DNA from: a virus
Direction: 5' to 3' (one strand)
Virus record (IMG/VR): IMGVR_UViG_3300028268_000006
Coordinates: 1-28,907 of that record
DNA length: 28,907 bases
Positions 4,457-11,907 of the stretch are shown here, piece by piece (within the stretch, counting starts at the first letter, position 1; each line of letters begins with the position of its first letter). Position numbers and translations under genes: made by a program. The notes beneath the pieces were generated by a model. It had not been told where the DNA came from. It worked only from the letters and a program-made list of their open reading frames with translations, and ran no database searches.

Positions 4457-4496
4457 AAAATAAATATTTAGAATAGTGAACAAAACAAGAAGTTTG

Positions 4497-4515
4497 GTCG
4501 TATAGTTCAAGTGGG
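4497..4515 (+). pseudogene. tRNA 5' fragment
   Basis: GGTCG.ATAGTTCAA copies the start of Arg(CCT) at 4382 (GGTCTCGTAGTTCAA) but is cut off by the next tRNA. Probably a deletion scar. Confidence 0.35.
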
Positions 4516-4591
4516 GAGAGCGTAGATTAGTGGCTAAATCGGCTGGTCTACACCCAGTTCATCGTAGGTTCGAGTCCTACCGTTCTCACCA
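4516..4591 (+). tRNA. tRNA-Val(TAC) with C33
   Basis: Acceptor GAGAGCG/CGTTCTC with A73 and CCA. D-stem GATT/AATC. Anticodon stem GCTGG/CCAGT with loop TCTACAC, C at 33. T-arm GTAGG/CCTAC. Confidence 0.87.
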
Positions 4592-4598
4592 AGTTTAC

Positions 4599-4675
4599 TG
4601 GCGGATAGCTCAATGGCTTAGAGCCCTGAACTGATAATTCAGAGGTTGACAGTTCAAGTCTGTCTCCGCCAACCA
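4599..4675 (+). tRNA. tRNA-Ile(GAT)
   Basis: Acceptor TGGCGGA/TCCGCCA with A73 and CCA. Loop CTGATAA in CTGAA/TTCAG. T-arm GACAG/CTGTC. Fully canonical. Confidence 0.95.
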
Positions 4676-4681
4676 AGTTAT

Positions 4682-4763
4682 GCGGGAGTCGCTCAATGGT
4701 GGAGCCTCTGCCTTCCAAGCAGCCGACCTAGTCATGCGGGTTCGAATCCCGTCTCCCGCTCCA
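4682..4763 (+). tRNA. tRNA-Gly(TCC) with a long variable arm
   Basis: Acceptor GCGGGAG/CTCCCGC, then T73 and CCA. Loop CTTCCAA in CTGC/GCAG. The variable region is 12 bases (4724-4735) with GAC-CTA-GTC, the same GAC/GTC mini-stem as in the Asn tRNA at 1093. T-arm GCGGG/CCCGT. Last tRNA of the array. Confidence 0.88.
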
Positions 4764-4773
4764 TCTCTAAAAA

Positions 4774-4788
4774 ATCCACAAAATGGAC
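4774..4788 (+). repeat. 15-bp palindrome, copy 4
   Basis: ATCCACAAAATGGAC sits between the last tRNA and the first virion gene. Confidence 0.55.
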
Positions 4789-4794
4789 AATCTT

Positions 4795-4853
4795 CAGACC
4801 GATTGGTCTGCGAGTGGGGCCGGTCTACGACGCCCCCGTCAACCAAACCCCAC
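4795..4853 (+). other. leader hairpins before the first virion gene
   Basis: AGACC-GATT-GGTCT (4795-4808) and GTGGGG (4814-4819) pairing with CCCCAC (4848-4853) lie 18 bases before the start codon at 4871. No T-run, so a regulatory leader or RNA-processing boundary is more likely than a terminator. Confidence 0.4.
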
Positions 4854-4870
4854 ACATAAAGGACTTAAAA

Positions 4871-5500
4871 ATGGCAAATCAAAATACCGTTGTAGGATTT
4901 CCTAGCGGACTTTTCGTTCAGTCTATCACCTCCACTACCGAAACAGCTTTGACTGTTCCTGCTACTGCTGGAATTTTCCCCGGTCTTCCCTCCCCCGTCT
5001 CTCCCGCTGGTGCTGGACTCGACATTCAGGTACCAACCGATGTTCAGTTTGGCGAACTAGATGGTCATCCGTTTAAAATTCGGGTAGCTGGTAAGGTATT
5101 CACCGGAGCAGCTCTCACCTTCCTTCCTAAGTTGTATTATGTTCCGGCGGCTGTCGCAGCCTCCGCCACTTCGGGGACGTTGACGAACGACTCAGTGGTT
5201 GTAGCTTTGGCTGCTACTTCGGTTACTGGAGCTAGTAACTTTGTTGTCGAGGCCGAGTTCCTGTGGGATTCGACTTCAAAGATTCTCGGCGGCTTTGTAA
5301 CGTCAGCCCAGATCGGTGGAGTTAATATCGTGGCCAACTCTGGAACAGCAGGAACCAACGTAGCAACAACGGCTATCACAACCACATATACTGCTGGTAC
5401 TCCGGTTAGCTTGCTGAACTTCATTCCTTCGTTCACTTTTGGTACTGCGAACGCTGCTAATACTGTGCAGGTCACAGAGTTCGTCGTAGATCGCGTTTAA
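4871..5500 (+). CDS. putative virion protein, beta-rich (209 aa)
   Basis: ATG at 4871 has AAAGGA eight bases upstream; longer in-frame extensions would run back into the Gly tRNA. The protein is rich in Ala, Thr, Val and Gly with almost no Lys or Cys and no membrane segment, a composition typical of head decoration, head-fibre or tail-spike base proteins. Alternating hydrophobic stretches suggest beta strands (FKIRVAGKVFTGAALTFLPK). No family is recognised. Being the first gene after the tRNAs, with a structured leader and palindrome copy 4 upstream, it probably opens the late transcript. Confidence 0.75.
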   Translation: MANQNTVVGFPSGLFVQSITSTTETALTVPATAGIFPGLPSPVSPAGAGLDIQVPTDVQFGELDGHPFKIRVAGKVFTGAALTFLPKLYYVPAAVAASATSGTLTNDSVVVALAATSVTGASNFVVEAEFLWDSTSKILGGFVTSAQIGGVNIVANSGTAGTNVATTAITTTYTAGTPVSLLNFIPSFTFGTANAANTVQVTEFVVDRV

Positions 5501-5509
5501 TCTATATCA

Positions 5510-5536
5510 GCCCCTCGGGGGCAGGGTAAAGCCCCC
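5510..5536 (+). promoter_or_regulatory. alternative hairpins upstream of an RBS
   Basis: GCCCC-TCG-GGGGC (5510-5522) competes with GGGGGC/GCCCCC (5517-5536). The second ends just before the TTGGAG ribosome-binding site of the gene at 5548. It could act as an attenuator or as translational control. Confidence 0.4.
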
Positions 5537-5547
5537 TTGGAGTTTTT

Positions 5548-5766
5548 ATGACGATTGCAGACTGGATTCTTTTTATTGCTTTTTTAGTGGTTGCTGTATT
5601 CGGGATAGATCGTCATCTGTGCCTAAAAGATGTAGAAAAAGATTTGAAACTCTACCTGAACGATCTTTCGGTAGCTAGAGATTTGGCAGAAGGAAGTGTA
5701 AAAGTTCACTACCAAGCAACTGTCTCTGCGGTTAAAACACTTATTAGAATTCATTTTGAACGGTAA
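5548..5766 (+). CDS. small single-pass membrane protein (72 aa)
   Basis: Residues 5-22 (DWILFIAFLVVAVFGI) form one membrane span, followed by a charged helical tail (LKDVEKDLKLYLNDL). GGAG lies five bases before the ATG. Position and size would fit a holin accessory or spanin-like protein, but no lysis motif is visible and the call stays generic. It ends eight bases before the next start. Confidence 0.65.
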   Translation: MTIADWILFIAFLVVAVFGIDRHLCLKDVEKDLKLYLNDLSVARDLAEGSVKVHYQATVSAVKTLIRIHFER

Positions 5767-5774
5767 GGAATACG

Positions 5775-6125
5775 ATGCCAAACTCACTCGTCTCGCTACC
5801 TATGATTATAGATACGGACATAACAACTTGGCGTAACTCTGCTGCTGTTGTTTCCGCCGGGTACACTACGGGTATCCGAGTCAAGAAACTTGTTGTTGCT
5901 GTAGGCCCTGGAGGGGCCTCTTCCGCAGGAACAGTTGCGATTACTGCTCCGTCCGATTCTTCTGTTCTTTATCCCCCTTTGATTATATCTGCCTCTATTT
6001 CCGCTAATTCTATTCTATATAGCGACGAACCTACCGATACTACCGGTACTCTTACTTGGCGTGACTTTGCGGTGACTGGGTTAACGGCCACGGGAACCAG
6101 ACTCACCATATATTGGACGGTTTAA
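5775..6125 (+). CDS. putative small virion protein (116 aa)
   Basis: A compact beta-rich, Thr/Ser/Ala-rich protein without Cys, signal or membrane segment. Motifs include GIRVKKLVVAVGPGG and LTATGTRLTIYWTV, reminiscent of stabilising or head-fibre proteins, but no family can be assigned. Its 3' end overlaps possible upstream starts of the fibre gene, so translation is probably coupled. Confidence 0.65.
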   Translation: MPNSLVSLPMIIDTDITTWRNSAAVVSAGYTTGIRVKKLVVAVGPGGASSAGTVAITAPSDSSVLYPPLIISASISANSILYSDEPTDTTGTLTWRDFAVTGLTATGTRLTIYWTV

Positions 6126-6127
6126 TC

Positions 6128-7402
6128 GTGAAGAAATCTTTTATAACTCTCGGATTCTGTTTGTCCATTTTCTGGACTGCTTCGGCCCAAACTCCTTCTG
6201 TTACGATTAACGGCACTCCTCCTCCATATACGTTTACTGGAGATGTTACTCAGACTGGGCAGACATTTAATTTTTCTTCGGGGACCGCAACTACCGCCAC
6301 TAGTATCACGGGAGGTGGTGCTGGGGCACAACTGTATAACACAGCGGCGAGTACGACGGCGTTCGTGTATCCGGCAACTGACACCAACGCGATGAATCTA
6401 GATGGCAATCGGACTGATTCCTATACCCCGGATGGGACACCTGAACGACCATACAAAACTCTTGCTCAACTTGTAACAGGTATGGCAAGTGTTACAGGTT
6501 CTTATGTCATCGCTTGCAACCCAACGACCACCGCCTACACATACACGGGCGCAGTAACGTTTCCGTCCTATCAGGGAACAATTATAGGCAATGGTTGCAA
6601 TTGGAACATCACTGGCAACGTGTCTATTCCCGGGGTCTATTTTATCTCCAACCTGTACACAACGATCACTGGAACGCTGTCCTACACCGGATCGAGTACA
6701 GCAGAAAAAGTTCGGATCGGCGGATCGCTCACGGTTTCTGGTGGTGTTACCACCAGTGGCTACGATCACTTCTTCGATATGAGTATCCTGTCGAACACGG
6801 TGGTTAACGTCGCCTCCGGTTCGACGCCTGTATTTACTAATGTGGTTGGTACCCCGCTTATCAAAACGGCTGCTGGATCAACGGCGGCAACGGTGGTGAC
6901 AATCATCGACAGCCAGTCTCTTGCGTCTGGCGCTTATACCAACGTTGACATGAGCAATGGCGGATTGGCAGTGATTCGCGGCTTTATCGCCACCAACAAT
7001 AACACGGTCCCAAATATCAACTTGGCCGGGTCGAGTGGGTCAAGCGCTTCTGTAGCAAGTTCTCTGGCAAGCGTGTCTGTTGTTTGGGCAGCCGCTGGCA
7101 GTTCGTATGTCTATATCGACAACGGATCGATTTACGGGTTGCTGACAGGCTCAAATCTGCTGACGCCGAACGGCCTGGGCATGTCTGCGCCAGGCACGAA
7201 TACGATGACGGTCAAGTCCGGCACGACCGGCGCGGCTACCTTCGATAGCGGCACGACCGGCGCGGTGAATGTGGGCACGGGCGCTAATGCCAAGACGGTA
7301 ACCATCGGCAACTCAACCGGGGCAACTGCGTTGATTCTGAATGCGGGAACGGCGGGGGGTAAGCGGTTCCGTCATCAGCACGGACGGAACCATGACGGCT
7401 AA
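6128..7402 (+). CDS. exported fibre-like protein, N-terminal part (frame-split)
   Basis: GTG at 6128 begins MKKSFITLGFCLSIFWTASA-Q, a textbook Sec signal peptide; an ATG at 6113 would add five residues and spoil it. The mature part is a 400-residue Thr/Gly/Ser-rich beta-solenoid-like stretch with no Cys clusters. Near 7354-7359 a run of six G separates this frame from the next: reading one base onward continues smoothly into the frame of the 959-residue ORF at 7341-10220, whereas this frame ends 14 codons later in basic nonsense (KRFRHQHGRNHDG). The two ORFs are best seen as one gene of about 1,360 codons. The signal peptide also encodes palindrome copy 5. Confidence 0.75.
   Translation: MKKSFITLGFCLSIFWTASAQTPSVTINGTPPPYTFTGDVTQTGQTFNFSSGTATTATSITGGGAGAQLYNTAASTTAFVYPATDTNAMNLDGNRTDSYTPDGTPERPYKTLAQLVTGMASVTGSYVIACNPTTTAYTYTGAVTFPSYQGTIIGNGCNWNITGNVSIPGVYFISNLYTTITGTLSYTGSSTAEKVRIGGSLTVSGGVTTSGYDHFFDMSILSNTVVNVASGSTPVFTNVVGTPLIKTAAGSTAATVVTIIDSQSLASGAYTNVDMSNGGLAVIRGFIATNNNTVPNINLAGSSGSSASVASSLASVSVVWAAAGSSYVYIDNGSIYGLLTGSNLLTPNGLGMSAPGTNTMTVKSGTTGAATFDSGTTGAVNVGTGANAKTVTIGNSTGATALILNAGTAGGKRFRHQHGRNHDG
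6163..6177 (+). repeat. 15-bp palindrome, copy 5 (inverse orientation)
   Basis: GTCCATTTTCTGGAC lies within codons of the signal peptide (Ser-Ile-Phe-Trp), 35 bases after the GTG start. Confidence 0.6.
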
Positions 7403-10220
7403 CAGCGATACGTTGATTCCCAGCCAGAAAGCCGTTGTGACTTACGTTGGAAACAAGATCAACGGTTTGGCGTGGCGCCCTGCCGTGCAGCACGCGGACT
7501 CGGCGACAACGGCTCCCGGAACGGCGATTGTGGGGCAAACAAGCTACACGTCGGATGGATTCGCCTTGGTGAACGGTGACCGCATCCTGTTTATGAATGC
7601 CAGTTCTGGAACTTATCTGAACAAGGTTTATACCGTGGCGGGCGTTGGAACTTCGATTACGCTGACATTGGCCACCGATGGGCAATCGGGAACAGGCGCG
7701 CCAACCAACGGCGATGCGCTTTATGCGACGCAAGGGACAGTCAATGGCGGAAAAATCTTTGTTTACAGCTCCACGTCAGCCACTTGGGTACAGGCTTCAA
7801 GCCCAGCTGGAACGCTGCTGGCGGCTAACAACCTAAGCGACGTATCGAATGCTGCCACCACAAGAGCAAATATCAGCGCAGCCAAGAGCGGGGCCAATAG
7901 CGACATCACATCGTTGACCGGATTGACCACTCCTTTGAGCACCGCGCAGGGCGGTACAGGCGCAGGTGTTTTGACGGGTTACCGGTACGCGAACGGGAGC
8001 GGCGCGGATACGGCCTCCACAACGATTCCATACTCTGCCTTGATTGGGGTAGCCTCCAGCGGAGCGAACTCGAATATCACTTCACTGACCGGATTGACCA
8101 CCGCGCTTCCGGTCAACGAAGGAGGAACGGGAGCGGCCACGGCGGCGGCAAATTCAGTGTTCGGAAACGCTACTGGATCAACGGCGGCACCTGGGTTTAC
8201 GCAGAATCCATCCGTTGTCACGTTGCAGGCCAGCAGCGCTATCACCACGCCGCTCTTCAACGCTTCGACTTGCACGGGTACGGCCCAGGCAGAGGTTTTG
8301 ACGCTTTCTCCTGCGCTTCTGTCGCAGGCGGTCAACACGGCGGTGCAATGCACGCCCGTAGCGGCCAATACAGGGGCAGGAGCAACGCTCAATGTAAATG
8401 GTTTGGGTGCCAGGACGATTACCAAGTGCGGCGGGCAGTCAATCGCAGCAAACGATTTAATTACCGGCACGGCAGCGTACTTCACCAGCACGGGCACGAC
8501 GTGGGAGCTACTCAATCCGATCGCTGGCGGGTGCGGGACTTCTACGAGCGGAGTGACTTCGCAATATGCGCTTTCTCAGATGACAGCGACGCAATCAGTA
8601 AGTACAGGAACAATTATTCGCTTCCCGGCTCCTACAGTTTCATCCGGCACGGATATATCCTATTCATCGTACACGTTCACACTGGCAGGCGGGAAGACCT
8701 ATCGCATCGTTTCATCCATTGGCTATAGCACTGCGAGCAGTAGCACTGGAGGAGGAACGGTGTATATAAGAACCGGGTCAACGGGAGGCAGTGGAACTAT
8801 TATAAGTCAATTCGCCGCCGACCCTAATAGCTCTACCACTCAGTACATATCTAGCCCTAACTTGGGTTATTTTCTGTATGCTCCATCGGTAAGCACAACC
8901 ATTCATCTTGAATCTGGTGGAGGTATAGGCTCAGTCGGGGCCTACAGCGAATATCCATGGATTTCAATTGAAGAGATCCCCGCCACAACCTCACTGCCAG
9001 CAGGCAGCGCAACGGGGAACACTCTAGCGGGCCTGAAACTCGGCACGGACACCGGCACGGCACAGGCGCACGTCGTGGCGTTAAGCCCGGCGATCACGTC
9101 AAATCAAGCGGGAACCGAAGTGTACTTTATTCCTGCGGCGGCAAACACGGCCACAGCTCCTACACTGGCGGTGAATGGGCTTACTGCGATGACAATCACC
9201 GTCTGCGGAACCAGTGCGGCGGCGGTGGGAGACTTAGCCACAAGCACGATTGCCGATGTGGTGAGCGATGGAACGTACTGGCAGTTGCAAAATTCGAAGG
9301 TTACGATTTGCGGTTCTACGGCTACTACGCTGACGGCGAATGGAGGGGCGAACACAGCTATTAGTGGAATCAGCACAAGCGGTGTGGGGGTGTCTGGTAA
9401 CAGCACGGGTAATTACGGTGGGATATTTTCAGGTAGTTACGGCGTAGAGGGAATCAGCGCAAATGGTAGCGGCTACGGTGTGTACGGTACCAGCACGAGT
9501 AACTACGGGGTGTTTGGTCTGTCCGTGAGCGGCGTGGGAGTGATAGGACAGCAAAATGGCGCACTTACTGCAAATACTACGCAGCCTGTTTTATATGGCG
9601 TTCGTAGTAGCACACTAGGTTCCTACACTTCCACAGGAGCGATCATTCGCGGCGAAGACCTATCTGCATCTACCGGCAACCTGCTTGAATTGGTGAAGCA
9701 AGGGACTACCGATCTCAGTGTAGATAATGCCGGTGCGCTCCACGTAGGCCCAACAGTTTCTCCAACGTGGGGCTCTGCGTACAAAGTACTTGATTTGAAT
9801 AGTTATGGTGTTTTGGTGGGCTCATACAATGGTGCTGGCTGGACTGGTACATCTTATGGCCAATCTGAGTGGGGCCAAAACACTTACTTTACAGGCGCTA
9901 GTTATGCTGTAGGTACTGGCAATGCCAGTACAATTCTTCAGTCCGCAGGTCAACTGGAATTTGCAAACGCACCTTCCGTATCAGCGGGGGCGGTCCAAAC
10001 CTTTACGCCTCGTTTCGACATATTTTCAAGCGGAAACGTGGCTATCGGCACAACCACGGACGCAGGGTACAAACTTCAGGTTGCAGGCACAATTTCAGTC
10101 AACAGTGGCACTAGCCAAGTCTACCGCTGTGCGTCGGATGGGAATCTCAAGGCGGGTCAATTGACCACTAACAGTTCAGATTGTGGCACATCAGTGGCAT
10201 TGGGTTTGTATGTACGATAG
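7341..10220 (+). CDS. fibre-like protein, C-terminal part (959 aa)
   Basis: An ATG at 7341 exists but has no ribosome-binding site; the frame more likely continues the gene at 6128 through the G6 run. Tail-fibre repeats are clear: SLTGLTTPLSTAQGGTG and its variant LTGLTTALPVNEGGTG, then GVYGTSTSNYGVFG-type glycine turns near 9380-9560 and a tail-tip style AIGTTTDAGYKLQVAGTI near 10035-10100. A roughly 85-residue domain occurs twice (near 8270-8530 and 9045-9310), each starting CTGTAQA or DTGTAQA and containing TxxVNGL and a late Cys-Gly. No chaperone (S74) domain follows. GC content is visibly higher in 6500-8500 than in the flanks, suggesting modular exchange. Confidence 0.8.
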   Translation: MRERRGVSGSVISTDGTMTANSDTLIPSQKAVVTYVGNKINGLAWRPAVQHADSATTAPGTAIVGQTSYTSDGFALVNGDRILFMNASSGTYLNKVYTVAGVGTSITLTLATDGQSGTGAPTNGDALYATQGTVNGGKIFVYSSTSATWVQASSPAGTLLAANNLSDVSNAATTRANISAAKSGANSDITSLTGLTTPLSTAQGGTGAGVLTGYRYANGSGADTASTTIPYSALIGVASSGANSNITSLTGLTTALPVNEGGTGAATAAANSVFGNATGSTAAPGFTQNPSVVTLQASSAITTPLFNASTCTGTAQAEVLTLSPALLSQAVNTAVQCTPVAANTGAGATLNVNGLGARTITKCGGQSIAANDLITGTAAYFTSTGTTWELLNPIAGGCGTSTSGVTSQYALSQMTATQSVSTGTIIRFPAPTVSSGTDISYSSYTFTLAGGKTYRIVSSIGYSTASSSTGGGTVYIRTGSTGGSGTIISQFAADPNSSTTQYISSPNLGYFLYAPSVSTTIHLESGGGIGSVGAYSEYPWISIEEIPATTSLPAGSATGNTLAGLKLGTDTGTAQAHVVALSPAITSNQAGTEVYFIPAAANTATAPTLAVNGLTAMTITVCGTSAAAVGDLATSTIADVVSDGTYWQLQNSKVTICGSTATTLTANGGANTAISGISTSGVGVSGNSTGNYGGIFSGSYGVEGISANGSGYGVYGTSTSNYGVFGLSVSGVGVIGQQNGALTANTTQPVLYGVRSSTLGSYTSTGAIIRGEDLSASTGNLLELVKQGTTDLSVDNAGALHVGPTVSPTWGSAYKVLDLNSYGVLVGSYNGAGWTGTSYGQSEWGQNTYFTGASYAVGTGNASTILQSAGQLEFANAPSVSAGAVQTFTPRFDIFSSGNVAIGTTTDAGYKLQVAGTISVNSGTSQVYRCASDGNLKAGQLTTNSSDCGTSVALGLYVR

Positions 10221-10236
10221 AAAGCAAGGAGAAAAC

Positions 10237-10491
10237 ATGAAGAAAGTAGTATTCGCATTGATGACGTTAGCGCTGTCTGTTCCAGTCTATGCGCAGCAAC
10301 CCACACAAGAACCAACCGTCACAGAGTTGAAAGCTGAAATTGCGCAGCTCAAAGGTCAGCTTTGGGGTGCCCAACAAGCATTGCTTCAATGCCAGCTTCC
10401 ACAGGTTCGGCAGGACATTCAGGCCACGCAGTCTGCGGTTCAGGCGGAAAAGGCTAAGAAAAACGAGACCAAGCCCGCCCCGAAAAAGTAG
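10237..10491 (+). CDS. periplasmic coiled-coil protein (84 aa)
   Basis: AAGGAGA precedes the ATG. MKKVVFALMTLALSVPVYA-Q is a signal peptide with a YAQ cleavage site. The mature part is a heptad-rich helix (VTELKAEIAQLKGQLWGAQQ) ending in a Lys/Pro tail. There is no lipobox, so it is not a lipoprotein-type outer spanin. It may form a periplasmic rod or partner the exported fibres encoded on either side. Function unknown. Confidence 0.7.
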   Translation: MKKVVFALMTLALSVPVYAQQPTQEPTVTELKAEIAQLKGQLWGAQQALLQCQLPQVRQDIQATQSAVQAEKAKKNETKPAPKK

Positions 10492-10535
10492 CATAACGGC
10501 ACGGGTAGATTGCCAAAACATTTTTAAGGAGAATT

Positions 10536-10673
10536 ATGAAGAACTATGAAAAGGGAGAAACTCCCAAGACAGAAGCAAAATCCCATGATAAGAAGTTTCT
10601 GAAGACCGCAGCTAAACTCGCCAAGAAAGTTGAGAAGGCGGAGAAGAAATCTGCGAAGAAGGGGAAGAAATGA
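10536..10673 (+). CDS. Lys-rich microprotein (45 aa)
   Basis: TAAGGAG lies six bases before the ATG. After 18 mixed residues the product becomes a run of Lys/Ala/Glu (AAKLAKKVEKAEKKSAKK). Its TGA stop overlaps the next start in an ATGA junction. Similar basic peptides are common in this phage and may bind DNA or RNA. Confidence 0.6.
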   Translation: MKNYEKGETPKTEAKSHDKKFLKTAAKLAKKVEKAEKKSAKKGKK

Positions 10674-10816
10674 AGACCAACAAAGATGTGAAGAAATCCG
10701 CAAAACCAGCGGAGAAATCTTCAAAGAAGCAGGTCGGGTCGGTCAAAATCAAGGTGAAAATCAGGGCGGCGACCCCGGAAGCTGCGAAGTCTGCTCTTAA
10801 GAAAGCCATCAAGTAG
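10670..10816 (+). CDS. Lys-rich microprotein (48 aa)
   Basis: Starts in the ATGA overlap with the upstream gene, indicating coupled translation. A basic N-terminal half is followed by GSVKIKVKIRAATPEAAKSA, a predicted strand-helix. The last base of its TAG is the first base of palindrome copy 6. No family recognised. Confidence 0.58.
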   Translation: MKTNKDVKKSAKPAEKSSKKQVGSVKIKVKIRAATPEAAKSALKKAIK

Positions 10817-10830
10817 TCCATTTTCTGGAC
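10816..10830 (+). repeat. 15-bp palindrome, copy 6
   Basis: GTCCATTTTCTGGAC fills the junction between a stop codon and the ribosome-binding site (AAAGGA) of the next gene. Confidence 0.7.
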
Positions 10831-10840
10831 AAAGGACACC

Positions 10841-11167
10841 ATGAAAAATACATCTTCACGCGGTAAGTCCGCGATGGGTGGGGGCAAATCCCACAGCAAG
10901 GCGAAGTCCTCGCACAAGCCCCACGAGATTCATATTCGTAGGGGGCACAGTGGGGGCTTCATAGCCAAGCATATCCACAAAACCGACCCTGATACGGGAG
11001 TGACCCCCGAAGAGGAAGAGCATGTTCTTGCCGATATGCCTTCTCTCCAGAGTCACATCGCTGAAAACATGGGGGACCAGGGATCGGCTCAAGCACCTCC
11101 CCAAGCCGCAGCGACTCCACAACCACAAGTTCAGCCAGCTTCTGCCCCAGTAGCGGCACAGCAATAA
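10841..11167 (+). CDS. hypothetical His/Lys-rich protein (108 aa)
   Basis: AAAGGACACC precedes the ATG. The N-terminal third is Ser/Lys/Gly/His-rich (GGGKSHSKAKSSHKPHEIHI), the middle has HIHKTDPDTG and an acidic EEEE patch, and the C-terminus is Pro/Gln/Ala-rich low complexity. Mostly disordered by composition. The His clusters could bind metal; function unknown. Confidence 0.65.
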   Translation: MKNTSSRGKSAMGGGKSHSKAKSSHKPHEIHIRRGHSGGFIAKHIHKTDPDTGVTPEEEEHVLADMPSLQSHIAENMGDQGSAQAPPQAAATPQPQVQPASAPVAAQQ

Positions 11168-11187
11168 AATAAATCAGGAGATTACTA

Positions 11188-11907
11188 ATGTTTGGATTAT
11201 CTACAAATGAATCGTTTATTCTTGGAGTCGGGTCGCTGTGGGTTTACTCCTCCGCTGTTGCCGCACTTCCCGAACCGACTGAGAAGTCGAGCAACTTTTA
11301 CACTTGGGTGTACAAACTTTTGAAATCCGTCGCTGGGGATCTCAGTGCAAAGTTTGGCCAGTACATTCCGAAAGTAGCATCTATTCTGGTCTTTGCACTT
11401 ATGTTTTCGTTGACCGCCCGATCCCAGACGACCACTACGACAGCAACAGCCACCGCCAGCAATGGTTTCACGGCCAGTTCGGACGCCAGTGCCATTTACT
11501 TTAACAAAGCGTGGGGGACTGGGACGCATGTAACCGAATCCTACGACTTAATTGACTTCGGTAAAACCAAGGCAAATCACGTCTACGTGGAAGGTCATGA
11601 ACTAGTAGCATCTACTGCTGGGTTTAATATCTACGCGGGAGGCTTGGCCTATGAACCGAATCTATCTGGATTCTTGAATAAGACCAACGTTACATCCAGC
11701 AACCTCGGAGCCACGTTCTATGCTGCGCTTGGTAACGGCGTCCCCTCGACAGGTGGTAGCCACGTATCCGCTATTGTTGGTGGGCAACTAAAGTATAAAG
11801 CCACGTCTTCGCTTACTTGGAATGCCTTGCAGGCATCGTGGCTTCGCTTTGGTCCTCAGAACGGATATTCGATCAGCACGGGACTCAGCTTTATTTTTGG
11901 GAAGTAA
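11188..11907 (+). CDS. holin-like N-terminus joined to barrel-like protein (239 aa)
   Basis: SD CAGGAG. Residues 1-60 (one hydrophobic stretch GVGSLWVYSSAVAALPEP, then FYTWVYKLLKSVAGDL and SAKFG) resemble small phage holin-like proteins. Residues 61-80 (PKVASILVFALMFSLTARSQ) look like a second signal sequence with a cleavable SQ junction, and the remaining 160 residues are alternating beta strands ending FGPQNGYSISTGLSFIFGK, like the closing strands of an outer-membrane barrel. A signal in the middle of a protein is odd: either two genes have fused or an internal start exists, although no ATG lies directly before residue 61. It abuts the next gene (TAA, then GTG). Confidence 0.65.
   Translation: MFGLSTNESFILGVGSLWVYSSAVAALPEPTEKSSNFYTWVYKLLKSVAGDLSAKFGQYIPKVASILVFALMFSLTARSQTTTTTATATASNGFTASSDASAIYFNKAWGTGTHVTESYDLIDFGKTKANHVYVEGHELVASTAGFNIYAGGLAYEPNLSGFLNKTNVTSSNLGATFYAALGNGVPSTGGSHVSAIVGGQLKYKATSSLTWNALQASWLRFGPQNGYSISTGLSFIFGK

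Noticed and set aside
329-4457. Long ORFs on the minus strand and other frames across the tRNA array
   Set aside because: They contain repeated translations of T-arms (RVGFEPT, GSNPV) and follow tRNA spacing; no ribosome-binding sites.
7979-8515. 178-codon minus-strand ORF in the fibre gene
   Set aside because: It mirrors the GC-rich codon pattern of the real + strand frame and has no start signal or neighbours on that strand.
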